From: Mesorhizobium sp.
GTDB taxonomy: Bacteria; Pseudomonadota; Alphaproteobacteria; Rhizobiales; Rhizobiaceae
Direction: 5' to 3'
Length of the DNA stretch: 64,000 bases
Assembly: GCA_004020315.1 (NCBI GenBank)
Contig: SAQG01000004.1
Location: 62,001 to 126,000 of the forward strand
Position 1 is the first letter of the stretch. Each line of letters starts with the position of its first letter. Of the stretch, positions 34,323 to 43,286 are shown piece by piece. The notes beneath the pieces are model-generated. The model did not search any database, was not told the DNA's origin, and was given only the letters and a program-made list of their open reading frames with translations. A program made the position numbers and the translations under genes.

Positions 34323-34490
34323 TCAGCGCACCACAAGAAGCGATGGACCTGACGGCATTTCGCTGGCCGTGACAAACTCGCTCGCATGGGCATGATCCCT
34401 AAGCAGCACGATGGCGAGGCCGGCAAAGCCGAGCAGGCCCTGTGCATAGAGCAGTGCGGAAAGCACCGAAGCTGCAAATTTCGTGTTCAT
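34323..34490 (-). CDS. Small hydrophobic protein, hypothetical
   Basis: A 55-aa frame starting MNTKFAASVLSALLYAQGLL, with one membrane segment (about 8-30) and a short tail ending LLVVR. It is convergent with the pseudo-receiver gene. A GGAACGGA stretch about 8 bp upstream could serve as ribosome binding site. No homologue is recognised; support is moderate. Confidence 0.45.
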   Translation of the reverse strand: MNTKFAASVLSALLYAQGLLGFAGLAIVLLRDHAHASEFVTASEMPSGPSLLVVR

Positions 34491-34530
34491 CGTATCCGTT
34501 CCACAAATTCAGACCTGCTGCGCATGGCCT

Positions 34531-34601
34531 GTTTTCGGGCACGATCTTTCCCCGAAAACCAGGACCACTTTTCGCGATGCGTCTTTCGGTTCGGAGTCAT
34601 G
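34531..34601 (-). repeat. REP-like dispersed palindromic repeat, copy C (divergent)
   Basis: In reverse complement it begins CATGACTCCGAACCGAAAGA and contains CGCGAAAAGTGG and GGTTTTCGGGG, matching copies A and B at the same relative positions. It is more diverged and overlaps the last codon of the minus-strand frame at 34597. Confidence 0.65.
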
Positions 34602-34938
34602 CCTTCAGGGACACCCCCGAAGTGCCCGCGCCGCCAGCGGAGCCCCCCGTCGCGGCGCGGGCCTTCGGTCCTCTCGGCTGCAAGTTGCCGGAGGGGCCGC
34701 GCATCTTCTTCAGCCCAAAACCGACCCGCCAGAGGGTCCTGAGCCGGTTAATGCGCGGGCTGGACATGATCCAGACCGTGGCGAAAAACAGTGCGGCATG
34801 CAACGTCGAAACTTCGCTTGTAGTCATCTCCGCAAGCTTCGTCGTCGGGCTGCCGGCGAAGGTGCCGACGCCGCCAATCATTGCTGCGGCTATGCTTATC
34901 CTGAAGAGCCAGGAGATCGCGTTCGATTGCATGTTCAT
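34597..34938 (-). CDS. Hypothetical membrane protein
   Basis: A frame of 113 aa from ATG 34938 (MNMQSNAISWLFRISIAAAM). One or two hydrophobic segments lie at about residues 7-25 and 38-57, followed by a basic, Gly/Ala-rich low-complexity tail. The C-terminus runs into repeat copy C, so the 3' end may have been altered. ATGs at 34971 and 34932 are alternative starts. No homologue is recognised. Confidence 0.5.
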   Translation of the reverse strand: MNMQSNAISWLFRISIAAAMIGGVGTFAGSPTTKLAEMTTSEVSTLHAALFFATVWIMSSPRINRLRTLWRVGFGLKKMRGPSGNLQPRGPKARAATGGSAGGAGTSGVSLKA

Positions 34939-35303
34939 CTTAATTTGTGCCGGCTGTTTTCGTTGGGTCAACTCTGCGGCTGGCCTGTATCCAGGTCATG
35001 CCGCTAGAGCGCGGGCTTTGTTGCAGATTGGTTTCGAGCCAAGTCAATTTTCCTTCATATGAGGGAAGACCGCACTTTCGCTTGGGGATGGCAGTACCTT
35101 TTCGCGGGTCCGGGCTCGACCAGTCGCGGCGTTATGTCCTTGGTTTCACCCCAGCGAATCCCTTGGGCCGGGCTTCCGGTCTTTAACCAGAGGAAACAGA
35201 TTCGAAACAGAACGTCTGCCATGCGAAATCAATTCGAAACATGACCCAACGATAAGCCGGTCATCGAATTGAGCCGGCCATTGCCCGGCAGACAGGGGGC
35301 ATC
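34939..35303. other. Intergenic region with a duplicated ATTCGAAACA motif
   Basis: This 365-bp gap precedes the L,D-transpeptidase gene. I see no convincing gene: a 61-aa frame at 35059 lacks coding character. ATTCGAAACA occurs twice, at 35200-35209 and 35232-35241 (32-bp period), possibly promoter or operator sequence. The start of the next gene is preceded by AGGGGG. Confidence 0.4.
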
Positions 35304-35774
35304 ATGTACACTGCCATTTCCGCCAAGCTCATCAACATCGCCGCCGCCGTCACCGGTGCGGCCCTTCTCCTGGGTGCCGGTAACGGCGTTGCCCATGCAG
35401 CCAATCGGGCCGCCAATCAGATCGTGGCGCGGATTTCGCTTTCGCAGCAGACGATGGAAGTCCTGGTCGACGGGCGGCCGACCTTCGCGTGGAAGGTCTC
35501 GACCGGCGCTAGGGGGCATGTCACCCCGACCGGCTCGTTCAAGCCGACCCGCATGCACCAAATGTGGTATTCGAAGAAATACGACAACGCGCCGATGCCG
35601 CATTCGGTCTTCTTCAAGGGTGGCTACGCCGTACATGCGACCAATTTCGTCAAGCGCCTCGGCCAGCCGGCTTCGCATGGCTGCGTGCGGCTGCATCCGG
35701 ACAACGCCGCCGATTTCTACCAGCTTGTCGAGATTTTCGGTCCGGCCAACACCAGGATCGTCATCGTCAAATAG
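35304..35774 (+). CDS. L,D-transpeptidase (YkuD domain)
   Basis: A 156-aa exported cell-wall enzyme that makes 3-3 peptidoglycan cross-links or attaches proteins to peptidoglycan. A signal peptide ends near residue 32 (GVAHA-ANR). The YkuD domain follows (about 40-156), with HATNF and the catalytic motif SHGCVRLH (Cys at about residue 131). It is a minimal single-domain version without LysM or PG-binding domains. A bidirectional terminator follows. Confidence 0.92.
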   Translation: MYTAISAKLINIAAAVTGAALLLGAGNGVAHAANRAANQIVARISLSQQTMEVLVDGRPTFAWKVSTGARGHVTPTGSFKPTRMHQMWYSKKYDNAPMPHSVFFKGGYAVHATNFVKRLGQPASHGCVRLHPDNAADFYQLVEIFGPANTRIVIVK

Positions 35775-35835
35775 ATAACCAGAGATCCGCCTGCCGAATG
35801 TAAATACATTCCGGGTCGGACATCACTGCCCAAGA

Positions 35836-35864
35836 AAAAGGCCGGAAATTCCGGCCTTTTTTCA
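35836..35864. terminator. Bidirectional terminator between the L,D-transpeptidase and RND genes
   Basis: AAAAAGGCCGGAA, a short loop, then TTCCGGCCTTTTTT. The A run on one side and T run on the other let it serve both convergent genes. Confidence 0.87.
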
Positions 35865-35865
35865 A

Positions 35866-38800
35866 TCAATCAATCGGCACCGGCATCAGCTTGGGGTCCG
35901 GCTTCTCGGCGTGATGCGGCAGGTCCTTGCTGGCGATGAAGGTGTAGAACATCGGCACCACGAATAGGGTGAATATGGTTCCCACCAGGATGCCGGTAAA
36001 GATCACCAGGCCCATCGAATAGCGCGCCGCGGCGCCGGCGCCGCTGGAGATGATCAGCGGCACCACGCCGAGCGCCATCGCAGCCGTCGTCATCAGGATC
36101 GGCCTTAGCCGCACCCTGGCCGAGGCGACGATCGCATCGCGCCGCCGCATCCCGTGGAGCTCGCGCTGCTGATTGGCGAATTCGACCAGAAGAATGCCGT
36201 GCTTGGTGATCAGACCGATCAGCGTGATCAACCCTACCTGCGTATAGATGTTGAGCGTTCCCAGCCCCAGATTGAGCGGCACGATCGCGCCGAAGATCGA
36301 CAGCGGCACCGACATCATGATGATTAGCGGATCGCGGAAGCTCTCGAACTGCGCCGCCAGCACCAGATAGATGACGAGAACGGCTGCCGCGAAGGCGATG
36401 ATGATCGTGTAGCCCTGTTCCTTCTCCTGCCGCGACTGGCCGGTATAGTCGATGAAGAACGTGTCGGGCAGGCTTTCCCTGGCGATGTCCTCGATGGTTC
36501 TCAGCCCGTCGCCGGTGGTGACGGTGGGCAATGGCAGAGCGGAAATCGTGGCGGAGTTCAACTGGTTGAACTGCTCGATCACGGCCGGCGAGGCGTTGGT
36601 CGAAATCTTCACAACCGCCGAGAGCGGCACCATCTCGCCCGAAGCGCTGCGCACGAAATACTCGGCCAGCTTTTCAGGGTTGTCGCGGAAGTTCTGCGGC
36701 ACCTGCGGGATGATGTCGTAACTGTTGGATTCGCGGTCGAATTGCGCCACTTCGGCGCCACCGACCAGGAGGGTCAGCGTCCGGCCGATGTCGGCGATCG
36801 GCAGGTTGAGCGCCGCGGCGCGGTCGCGGTCGATCGTCACCGTCGCTTGCGGCGCATCGAAGGTCATCGAATTCTGCACTACCAGGAAGCGGCCGGAGGC
36901 CTGCGCCTTGTTCTTGATGTCCTCGGCCGCCTCGTACACCTGGGAGGCATCGCCGGTCGAGCGCACCACCATTGTGATCGGCAGGCCGCCGCCGGAGCCG
37001 GGCAGCGTCGGCGGTGCGAAGACGAAAGCTTCGACGCCCGCCACCTTTCCGAGACGGCCCGTGATGTCTTCCTGGAGTTCCTTCGAGCTGCGCGTACGCT
37101 CGGCCCAGTCCTTGAACGCAAATCCGACGAAAGCGCTATTCGTCTGGCCGCCGCCGAAGGCGACTGCCGAGAACCGTGCCCGCGTCTCAGGCAGGTCGTC
37201 GACCAGGCCGAGTATCTGATTGACGTAGCTCTCGGTATAGTCCGACGTCGCGTAGCGCGGCGCGGTCACCAGCGAAAGCAGGAAGCCCTGGTCTTCTTCC
37301 GGCGCCAGTTCGCTCGCGGTCTTGGTGAACATGAAGCCGGTCGTGGCGACCAGGGCAACGACGATCATCAGCGTCACCGGGCGATATTTCAACGAGCCGC
37401 TGACCAGCCGCTCATAGATATTTTCGACGCGTCCGAACGTGCTGTCGACAATGCGCTGGAAGCGGCTGTGCGAGCCCGCCCTCAGGATGCGTGCCGACAT
37501 CATCGGCGTGATGGTGAGGGCGACGACACCGGAAATCACCACTGAGCCGGCAAGCGTCACCGCGAATTCGCGAAACAGTGCGCCGGTCAGGCCGCCGGTG
37601 AAGGCCAGCGGCGCGAACACGGCGGCCAGCGTTATCGTCATGGCGACGACGGCGGACGAGATCTCCCGCATGCCGTTGAAGGCCGCCTGCATCGGCGACA
37701 TGTTGTCTTCTTCCATATGGCGGTGAATGTTTTCTACCACCACGATGGCGTCGTCCACGACGAGGCCGATCGCCAGAACCATGGCCAGCAACGACAAAAG
37801 GTTGATGGAATAGCCCAACGAAAACAGCAGGAAACAGACGCCGATCAGCGACAGCGGAATGGTCACGATCGGCATCAGCACCGAGCGGAACGAGCCGAGG
37901 AAGAGCAGGATGACGACGATGACGATGATGACCGCTTCGCCGATGGTCTTGAACACCTCCTCGATCGAGGCGCTGATCTGCTCGGTCGAATCGTAGACGA
38001 TCTCGATCGTCATGCCGAGCGGCAGCGTCTCCTGGATCGTCGGCACAATTTCGTGGATCGCCTCCGCTGTCGTCAGCGGATTGGCGGCCGGCGTCGGGAA
38101 GATGGCGAGAAAGATGCCGGGCTTGCCGTTGAAAGTGACCCTGGTGTCGGTGTTCGCCGCGGCGAGTTCGACGCGCGCCACGTCGCGCAGCCTCACCACA
38201 TTGCCGTCCTTCGAACGGAGCGGAAGGGCGGCGAAAGCCTCCGGCGTCTGCAGCGTCGAGCGGACGGTGATCGAGGAGGCGACGTATTCATTTTCGGTCT
38301 TGCCGGGTGCTGACAGGAAATTCGATTCGTTGATGGCGGTCAGCACTTCCGTCGCCGTCACGCCGCGGGCCGCCAGCTTGATCGGGTCGATCCAGACGCG
38401 CATCGAATATTCGGCGGCGCCGAAGATCTGCACGTCGGCGACACCCTCGACCGTCGACATGCGCGGCCGCACAACGCGCTCGATGTATTCGGTGAGCTGT
38501 TCCGGCGTCATGTTCGGATTCTGCATCGAGATGTACATCATCGCGAACTGCTCGCCGGTGCCCTTGACGATCACCGGGTCTTCGGCCTCATCCGGCAGTT
38601 CGCCGCGCACGCCTTGCACCTTCGACAAGACTTCGTTCAGCGCGACGTCGGGGTTGGAGCCGAGTTTCATCTGCACCGTCACGGTGCTGGAGGACGGCCG
38701 GCTCGCCGACGTGACATAATCGATGTTTTCGGTCGAAGCGACGGCACGGGCGATCGGCGCGGAAATGAACCCCTGGATCAGATCGGCGCTGGCGCCTGGA

Positions 38801-38952
38801 TAGGCCGTGGTGATCGTGATGGCCGTCTCTTCAACCTCCGGATACTGACGGATCGAAAGGTTGAAGATGCCCTGGAAACCCAGAAGCAGGATCATCAAGG
38901 CGAGCACGGTCGAAAGGACCGGTCGGCGGATGAAGAGGTCGGAAAAGCTCAT
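35866..38952 (-). CDS. RND multidrug efflux transporter, inner-membrane pump (AcrB/MexF type)
   Basis: A 1028-aa proton-driven exporter of the hydrophobe/amphiphile RND family. Twelve membrane segments are expected, TM1 being near residues 10-30. The proton-relay acidic pair is in TM4 (LAIGLVVDDAIVVVENIHRH). The second half has the usual conserved block (YTQVGLITLIGLITKHGILL). It overlaps the upstream membrane-fusion-protein gene by 4 bp. No outer-membrane channel gene is adjacent, so it probably borrows a shared TolC-like protein. Exported compounds are unknown. Confidence 0.95.
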   Translation of the reverse strand: MSFSDLFIRRPVLSTVLALMILLLGFQGIFNLSIRQYPEVEETAITITTAYPGASADLIQGFISAPIARAVASTENIDYVTSASRPSSSTVTVQMKLGSNPDVALNEVLSKVQGVRGELPDEAEDPVIVKGTGEQFAMMYISMQNPNMTPEQLTEYIERVVRPRMSTVEGVADVQIFGAAEYSMRVWIDPIKLAARGVTATEVLTAINESNFLSAPGKTENEYVASSITVRSTLQTPEAFAALPLRSKDGNVVRLRDVARVELAAANTDTRVTFNGKPGIFLAIFPTPAANPLTTAEAIHEIVPTIQETLPLGMTIEIVYDSTEQISASIEEVFKTIGEAVIIVIVVILLFLGSFRSVLMPIVTIPLSLIGVCFLLFSLGYSINLLSLLAMVLAIGLVVDDAIVVVENIHRHMEEDNMSPMQAAFNGMREISSAVVAMTITLAAVFAPLAFTGGLTGALFREFAVTLAGSVVISGVVALTITPMMSARILRAGSHSRFQRIVDSTFGRVENIYERLVSGSLKYRPVTLMIVVALVATTGFMFTKTASELAPEEDQGFLLSLVTAPRYATSDYTESYVNQILGLVDDLPETRARFSAVAFGGGQTNSAFVGFAFKDWAERTRSSKELQEDITGRLGKVAGVEAFVFAPPTLPGSGGGLPITMVVRSTGDASQVYEAAEDIKNKAQASGRFLVVQNSMTFDAPQATVTIDRDRAAALNLPIADIGRTLTLLVGGAEVAQFDRESNSYDIIPQVPQNFRDNPEKLAEYFVRSASGEMVPLSAVVKISTNASPAVIEQFNQLNSATISALPLPTVTTGDGLRTIEDIARESLPDTFFIDYTGQSRQEKEQGYTIIIAFAAAVLVIYLVLAAQFESFRDPLIIMMSVPLSIFGAIVPLNLGLGTLNIYTQVGLITLIGLITKHGILLVEFANQQRELHGMRRRDAIVASARVRLRPILMTTAAMALGVVPLIISSGAGAAARYSMGLVIFTGILVGTIFTLFVVPMFYTFIASKDLPHHAEKPDPKLMPVPID

Positions 38953-40214
38953 TGCTGGGCTGCCTGCTGGTTGGCCGGCTTGGTCGGATCGATGGTGTTG
39001 TCGACGGCAACGGACATACCGTTGGTGAGCCGGTTCTGGCCGGCGGTAACCACTTCGTCGCCGGGCGCGATGCCTTCCAGGATCTCAACCAGGCCGGCGT
39101 TGCGGCGGCCGGGCTTGACGAACACCTGGGCGAGCACGAGCTGCGGCTTCTGTTCTTCCGCCGTCGGTTCGGCCGGGGCAGCAGCCGGTTTTTCCTCAGG
39201 TTTTGCCGCGGGTGCTTCGGCTGCGGGCTTCGCAGTATCCGTGGCGGGCTTTTCTTCCGGCTTCGCCGCAGCAGCAGGGGCGGCACCGTTTACCGCGGCA
39301 GGCTTCGCCGGACGCACCACGAAGACGAAGTCGCCGTAGAGGCTGGAGGTCAGCGCGGTCTGCGGCACCGTCAGCACGTTGTTTTCCTCGGGCAATTCGA
39401 CGCGCACCTGCACGAACTGGCCAGGGGTCAGCTTGCCTTCGGGGTTGGCGACCTCGGCCCTGACCGTCACCAGCCGGCTGGTCGGGTCGATCTTCGGGTC
39501 GATACCGCGAATGGTGCCGGCGAACGGCAACTCGCCGTCACCAATGCCCAGCCGCACCTTCTGGTCGATCTTCAGCAGCGGAAGCTGCTGTTCGGGAATC
39601 GAGAAATCGGCCCGCATCGTCTCCAGGTCCTGCAGTGTCACTACGGAAGTGCCGGGTGAGAGATACTGGCCGAGATCGATCCTCGGGATACCCACTGTGC
39701 CGTCGAAGGGCGCTGTCAGCAGCTTCTGTTCGAGCACCGCCTGCAGCCTGTTGACCTGCGAAGCGGAAGCCGATGCGGTTGCCCGCGCCGTGTCGAGCGT
39801 CGATTCCGAGCCGACACCGCGTTTCTGCAATTCAAGGGCGCGTGTCAACGCCGTCTGGTCGAGCGCCGCTTGCGCCTTCGTCGCATCGAGATCGGCGCGC
39901 TCGGCGGCATCGTCGAGCCGAAGGAGAACCGCGTTGGCTTCAACCTTCTGATTGGCGTGAAACAGGATGTCCTTGACGATGCCGGCGGTTTCGACGGTCA
40001 GATCGACGCCGCGGACCGCACTGACAGTACCGATCGCCTCGACGCCCGGCGTCCAGTTCGTCGGCTTGACGATTGTCGTCGACACGGTCGCGGCCGGCGG
40101 CTTCATCGTGGCGAAGAATTGCTGCATCGCATTGTCGCGGAACAAATTGAAGCCGACGATGCCGCCGCACACCAGCACGAGCAGAATGAAGGCAATGATG
40201 AAACGCTTGATCAC
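38949..40214 (-). CDS. RND efflux periplasmic adaptor (membrane fusion protein)
   Basis: A 421-aa adaptor that bridges the RND pump to an outer-membrane channel. GTG 40214 is chosen: it follows AAGGGGA and starts directly before the membrane anchor (RFIIAFILLVLVCGGIVGF). Lipoyl and helical-hairpin parts span about residues 75-180, and the beta barrel about 190-290. An unusual low-complexity Pro/Ala/Lys/Glu insert of about 55 residues lies at about residues 300-355, splitting the membrane-proximal region. It is first in the operon, divergent from tetR. Confidence 0.92.
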   Translation of the reverse strand: MIKRFIIAFILLVLVCGGIVGFNLFRDNAMQQFFATMKPPAATVSTTIVKPTNWTPGVEAIGTVSAVRGVDLTVETAGIVKDILFHANQKVEANAVLLRLDDAAERADLDATKAQAALDQTALTRALELQKRGVGSESTLDTARATASASASQVNRLQAVLEQKLLTAPFDGTVGIPRIDLGQYLSPGTSVVTLQDLETMRADFSIPEQQLPLLKIDQKVRLGIGDGELPFAGTIRGIDPKIDPTSRLVTVRAEVANPEGKLTPGQFVQVRVELPEENNVLTVPQTALTSSLYGDFVFVVRPAKPAAVNGAAPAAAAKPEEKPATDTAKPAAEAPAAKPEEKPAAAPAEPTAEEQKPQLVLAQVFVKPGRRNAGLVEILEGIAPGDEVVTAGQNRLTNGMSVAVDNTIDPTKPANQQAAQQ

Positions 40215-40310
40215 GAACAGTCCCCTTGGCCATGGCCCGGCATAACGGTCGGATGACCGAAACACATACCTGTGACTGGTCCCGATTTCAAATGACGGCG
40301 ACCTTACTGT

Positions 40311-40324
40311 ACCGTCTGGACGGT
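40311..40324. promoter_or_regulatory. Palindromic operator between the efflux operon and tetR
   Basis: ACCGTC-TG-GACGGT, a perfect 6-bp inverted repeat in the divergent intergenic region. It is the obvious candidate binding site of the adjacent TetR repressor. Confidence 0.7.
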
Positions 40325-40365
40325 CTTGTCAATTCCGCGTAAAGCTAATGTATGGGGAACGACTG

Positions 40366-40902
40366 ATGAAGGCCCGAAGAACAAATTCGCGCGACAGGAT
40401 ACTCGCCGCCGCCGCCGATGTGGCACGCGAGACAGGGCCCGGCAGCCTGTCGCTGGAGGCCGTCGCCAGCCGTGCCGGCGTGTCGAAAGGCGGCTTGCTG
40501 TACAATTTCCCCACCAAGGCGAAACTGATGCAGGCGCTGGTGGAGGATTACCTGCGCGCCTTCGAGCAAGCGCTGGAGTCCGCCCGCAAGGCCGGCGTCA
40601 GCGGCGAAAGCCCGCTTGCGACTTACATCAAGCTTTCAGCCGAACATGCCGAGAAATCGAAGCCATCCGCTTCCTGGATATTTTCGGCGATCGCCGAGGA
40701 TCCCGATTTCCTGACACCGATAAAATTGTTCAGGCGGCAGGTTTTCGAGCGGCTCAAGGGAGAGACGCCGGACCTCAAGGCGCTGCTGGTCTGCTATCTC
40801 GCCATCGAAGGACTTCGCAGCATGAATCTCTTCGATTCCGACGTCCTCTCACAGGACGAACGTCGGTTGCTGGTATCCTCCTTGCTGGAGATTGCGGGCT
40901 AG
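40366..40902 (+). CDS. TetR-family transcriptional repressor of the efflux operon
   Basis: A 178-aa regulator. The N-terminal TetR helix-turn-helix (about 8-52) contains SLEAVASRAGVSKGGLLYNF; the rest is a ligand-binding helical domain. Divergent placement beside an RND adaptor/pump operon is typical of drug-responsive repressors. ATG 40366 has a GGGGAA site at good distance; ATG 40348 is less likely. Confidence 0.88.
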   Translation: MKARRTNSRDRILAAAADVARETGPGSLSLEAVASRAGVSKGGLLYNFPTKAKLMQALVEDYLRAFEQALESARKAGVSGESPLATYIKLSAEHAEKSKPSASWIFSAIAEDPDFLTPIKLFRRQVFERLKGETPDLKALLVCYLAIEGLRSMNLFDSDVLSQDERRLLVSSLLEIAG

Positions 40903-41093
40903 ATTGCCGCGAAGGCTGGGCGAAGCACCTGCGGCACGCAGCTTGGCGAGAACGCTCTCCCTGGCGCCGCAGGATAAACCTATTGTGACAGGTGGGATCA
41001 TGGTTGATCCGATTGGCCAGGGCCAGGGAACTTTTGTTCGGTTGGCGATTTTGGATGTATGGTGAGAAGCCGAACGGCCAGAAGGGATTGCCG

Positions 41094-41363
41094 ATGACGA
41101 CAAAACGCTTTGCGATCCGCGCTCTCGTTTTGGGGGTATTCTGCAGTATGTCCGCCTCGGCCTTCGCTGGAAGTCGCGACCAGCGGACTGACCCTGAACG
41201 GTACGTTCCCGCCGAAGGCGACATCATCGACATCCTGTTCGGCGGCCCGCGCTACTATGACCAGCAGCTGTTCACGACAGCCGCCGGAGCCTGCTCCTAC
41301 CACAGGGTCGGACCCGACGCGAATGCGTTGAACAAGATCAACGATCACCATTGCGGGAAGTAG
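41094..41363 (+). CDS. Small exported protein of unknown function
   Basis: An 89-aa protein with a signal peptide (about 1-24, ending SASAFA-GSR). The mature part has two cysteines near the C-terminus (GACSYHRV...NDHHCGK). ATG 41094 follows AAGGGA; the longer frame begins in non-coding sequence. No family is recognised. Confidence 0.7.
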   Translation: MTTKRFAIRALVLGVFCSMSASAFAGSRDQRTDPERYVPAEGDIIDILFGGPRYYDQQLFTTAAGACSYHRVGPDANALNKINDHHCGK

Positions 41364-41373
41364 GCGGCAGGCT

Positions 41374-42459
41374 TCAGCGCCTGACAGTCTTCTTCATCTG
41401 CTCGATGATCTCGGCCATCAGCGCCAGGTCGCGACGTGAATCGGCGAGGTCGGTCAGCGGCTTTGTCCCGTCGGTGATGTGGCGATGGAAGGTCTCAAGT
41501 TCATTCGAGAAGGCGTCGCCATAGAGCGGCCCGTATGTCCGCGTCACCGGGCCGGCTGCGCCGGCTTCCGTCACTTCTAGCCGCGTCGGCAGGCTGCGGA
41601 TGTAGGGTGTGTCGTAGATGATGCGGACCCGCTTGGTATTCGAGCGCACCTCGATCATCGCGTCGAACAGGCCGAGATCGTCGACGACCGCATCGTAGCA
41701 GGCGGCGAAATGTCCGTAGTCGAATGTCACGCTGGTGTTGGCGCCGCCATTGGTGCGGTGCGCCGCCAGCACACCGTCCGGTTCGCCGAGCAGCCCGCGC
41801 ATCGCCGAAATATGGTGCGAGCTCAGCGCCGTCAGACCGCGATAGGCGCGTACGAGATCGGCGGGCGCATCGCCGCCCACCACTTCGCGGATCAGCGCCT
41901 CGCGCTCCTCGGCGCCGCGTGCCAAAAGGACCGGATCGATGTCGGTGGGATAGAGGACGTTCTGGCTCTTCTTCAGGAAATGCCGGCCCTCGGAGATCAG
42001 GTCGAAGATTCGGACATGGGTGATGTCGGCGAAGTCAGGCAGTTCCTCCATCGCTGCCAGATAGGCCGGCGCGTAGCGGCGCATGAAACCGACAAAGATC
42101 GTTTTGGCGTAGTTTGGCGTCAGGGCCAAAAGCTCGTCGATCTCGCGCACCGTCAGGCAGGCGGGCTTTTCCAGCAGGATATGCTTGTTCGCCTGGATCG
42201 CCGCACGGACGAAGCGGCTATGGGTCTCGTCGGATGAGAGGATGAAAACCACGTCGATATCCGGCGAATTGATCAGCGCCTCTGCGGTTTCGAAGGCTTT
42301 GGCGGTCGGGTATTGGGATGTGCACAGTGCCATCAGGCTCGACGACACATCATAGACGCCTGATATCAGCCAGCGGTCGCGCTGGTCGCTCAGCACCGGC
42401 AGATGGATCGACTGCGCGACCTCTCCAAGACCCACTAGCCCGACACGGATCACCGCCAC
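41374..42459 (-). CDS. Gfo/Idh/MocA-family NAD(P)-dependent oxidoreductase
   Basis: A sugar-type dehydrogenase of about 361 aa. Rossmann motif RVGLVGLGEVAQSIH at the N-terminus, conserved LEKPACLTVREID (about 95-107) and a C-terminal alpha/beta substrate domain. GTG 42459 is chosen because AAGGGGAG precedes it. ATG 42525, which overlaps the ATPase stop as ATGA, is a real alternative and would add 22 residues. Last gene of the RbsBCA-type operon, so it probably oxidises the imported sugar. The first of three MocA proteins in this island. Confidence 0.87.
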   Translation of the reverse strand: MAVIRVGLVGLGEVAQSIHLPVLSDQRDRWLISGVYDVSSSLMALCTSQYPTAKAFETAEALINSPDIDVVFILSSDETHSRFVRAAIQANKHILLEKPACLTVREIDELLALTPNYAKTIFVGFMRRYAPAYLAAMEELPDFADITHVRIFDLISEGRHFLKKSQNVLYPTDIDPVLLARGAEEREALIREVVGGDAPADLVRAYRGLTALSSHHISAMRGLLGEPDGVLAAHRTNGGANTSVTFDYGHFAACYDAVVDDLGLFDAMIEVRSNTKRVRIIYDTPYIRSLPTRLEVTEAGAAGPVTRTYGPLYGDAFSNELETFHRHITDGTKPLTDLADSRRDLALMAEIIEQMKKTVRR

Positions 42460-42521
42460 GGCACACTCCCCTTGCAAATCAATTGTTTCAGCCTGTTTGG
42501 TCGACAGGGACGGCTCGTCCG

Positions 42522-43286
42522 TCATGCCGCACCGGTGACGAGCGCGACGAGTTCTTTGCCGGTGGTCTCCGAGCCACGCACCGTCGCCACCATCCGTCCC
42601 GCTCGCATCACCCAGATCTGGTCGGACAGCCGCCGCACCTGATCGAAATTGTGGCTGACCAGGATGACGCTGACAGCCTGTTCGCGCAGGCGCCGGATCA
42701 GGGCTTCGACGTTGGCCGTCTCCTGCACGCCGAGCGCTGCGGTTGGCTCGTCCATCACCACCAGCTTGGCGCCGGAACCTGCGGCGCGGCAGATCGAGAT
42801 CGCCTGTCGCTGCCCGCCCGACAGGCGCCGCACGCGCTGGCTCACCGAAGGCATGTTGATCGACAGGCGCGACAGCATGGCGCGCGCCTGCTGCTTCATG
42901 GCCTTGCGGTCGAGTAGGGCGAAGGGGCCGATCCGGCGCACGATCTCGCGGTTCAGGAACAGGTTCTGGGCGACTGTCAATTCGTCGATCAGCGCGAGGT
43001 TCTGGTGCACCGTCTCGATGCCGGCCTTGCGCGCCTCGTCGGGATTGGCGAAGGGGTGCGCCCGGCCGTCGAAGAAGATGTCTCCGGCGTCCGGCACATG
43101 CACGCCGACCAGGCAACGTATCAGCGTCGACTTGCCGGCGCCATTGTCGCCGATCACCGCGGTGACCTCGCCGCGACGGGCCTGGAAGGCAACATCGGTG
43201 AAGGCGCGGATGCCGCCGAAATGCTTGCTCAGTCCTTCGCAAGCGAGGATCGCGTCGGCCGACGGGGAGTGATTGACGGCGCTCAT
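42522..43286 (-). CDS. Sugar ABC transporter ATPase (RbsA/FrcA type, single domain)
   Basis: A 254-aa ATPase. Walker A GDNGAGKST, signature LSGGQRQAISICRA and Walker [16 protein letters not shown] place it with the CUT2 sugar importers. As with XylG above, it has only one nucleotide-binding domain. It overlaps the permease gene by 4 bp upstream. Confidence 0.9.
   Translation of the reverse strand: MSAVNHSPSADAILACEGLSKHFGGIRAFTDVAFQARRGEVTAVIGDNGAGKSTLIRCLVGVHVPDAGDIFFDGRAHPFANPDEARKAGIETVHQNLALIDELTVAQNLFLNREIVRRIGPFALLDRKAMKQQARAMLSRLSINMPSVSQRVRRLSGGQRQAISICRAAGSGAKLVVMDEPTAALGVQETANVEALIRRLREQAVSVILVSHNFDQVRRLSDQIWVMRAGRMVATVRGSETTGKELVALVTGAA

Noticed and set aside
35059..35244. 61-codon frame in the gap before the L,D-transpeptidase gene
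   Set aside because: No ribosome binding site, no domain and composition unlike the neighbouring genes.
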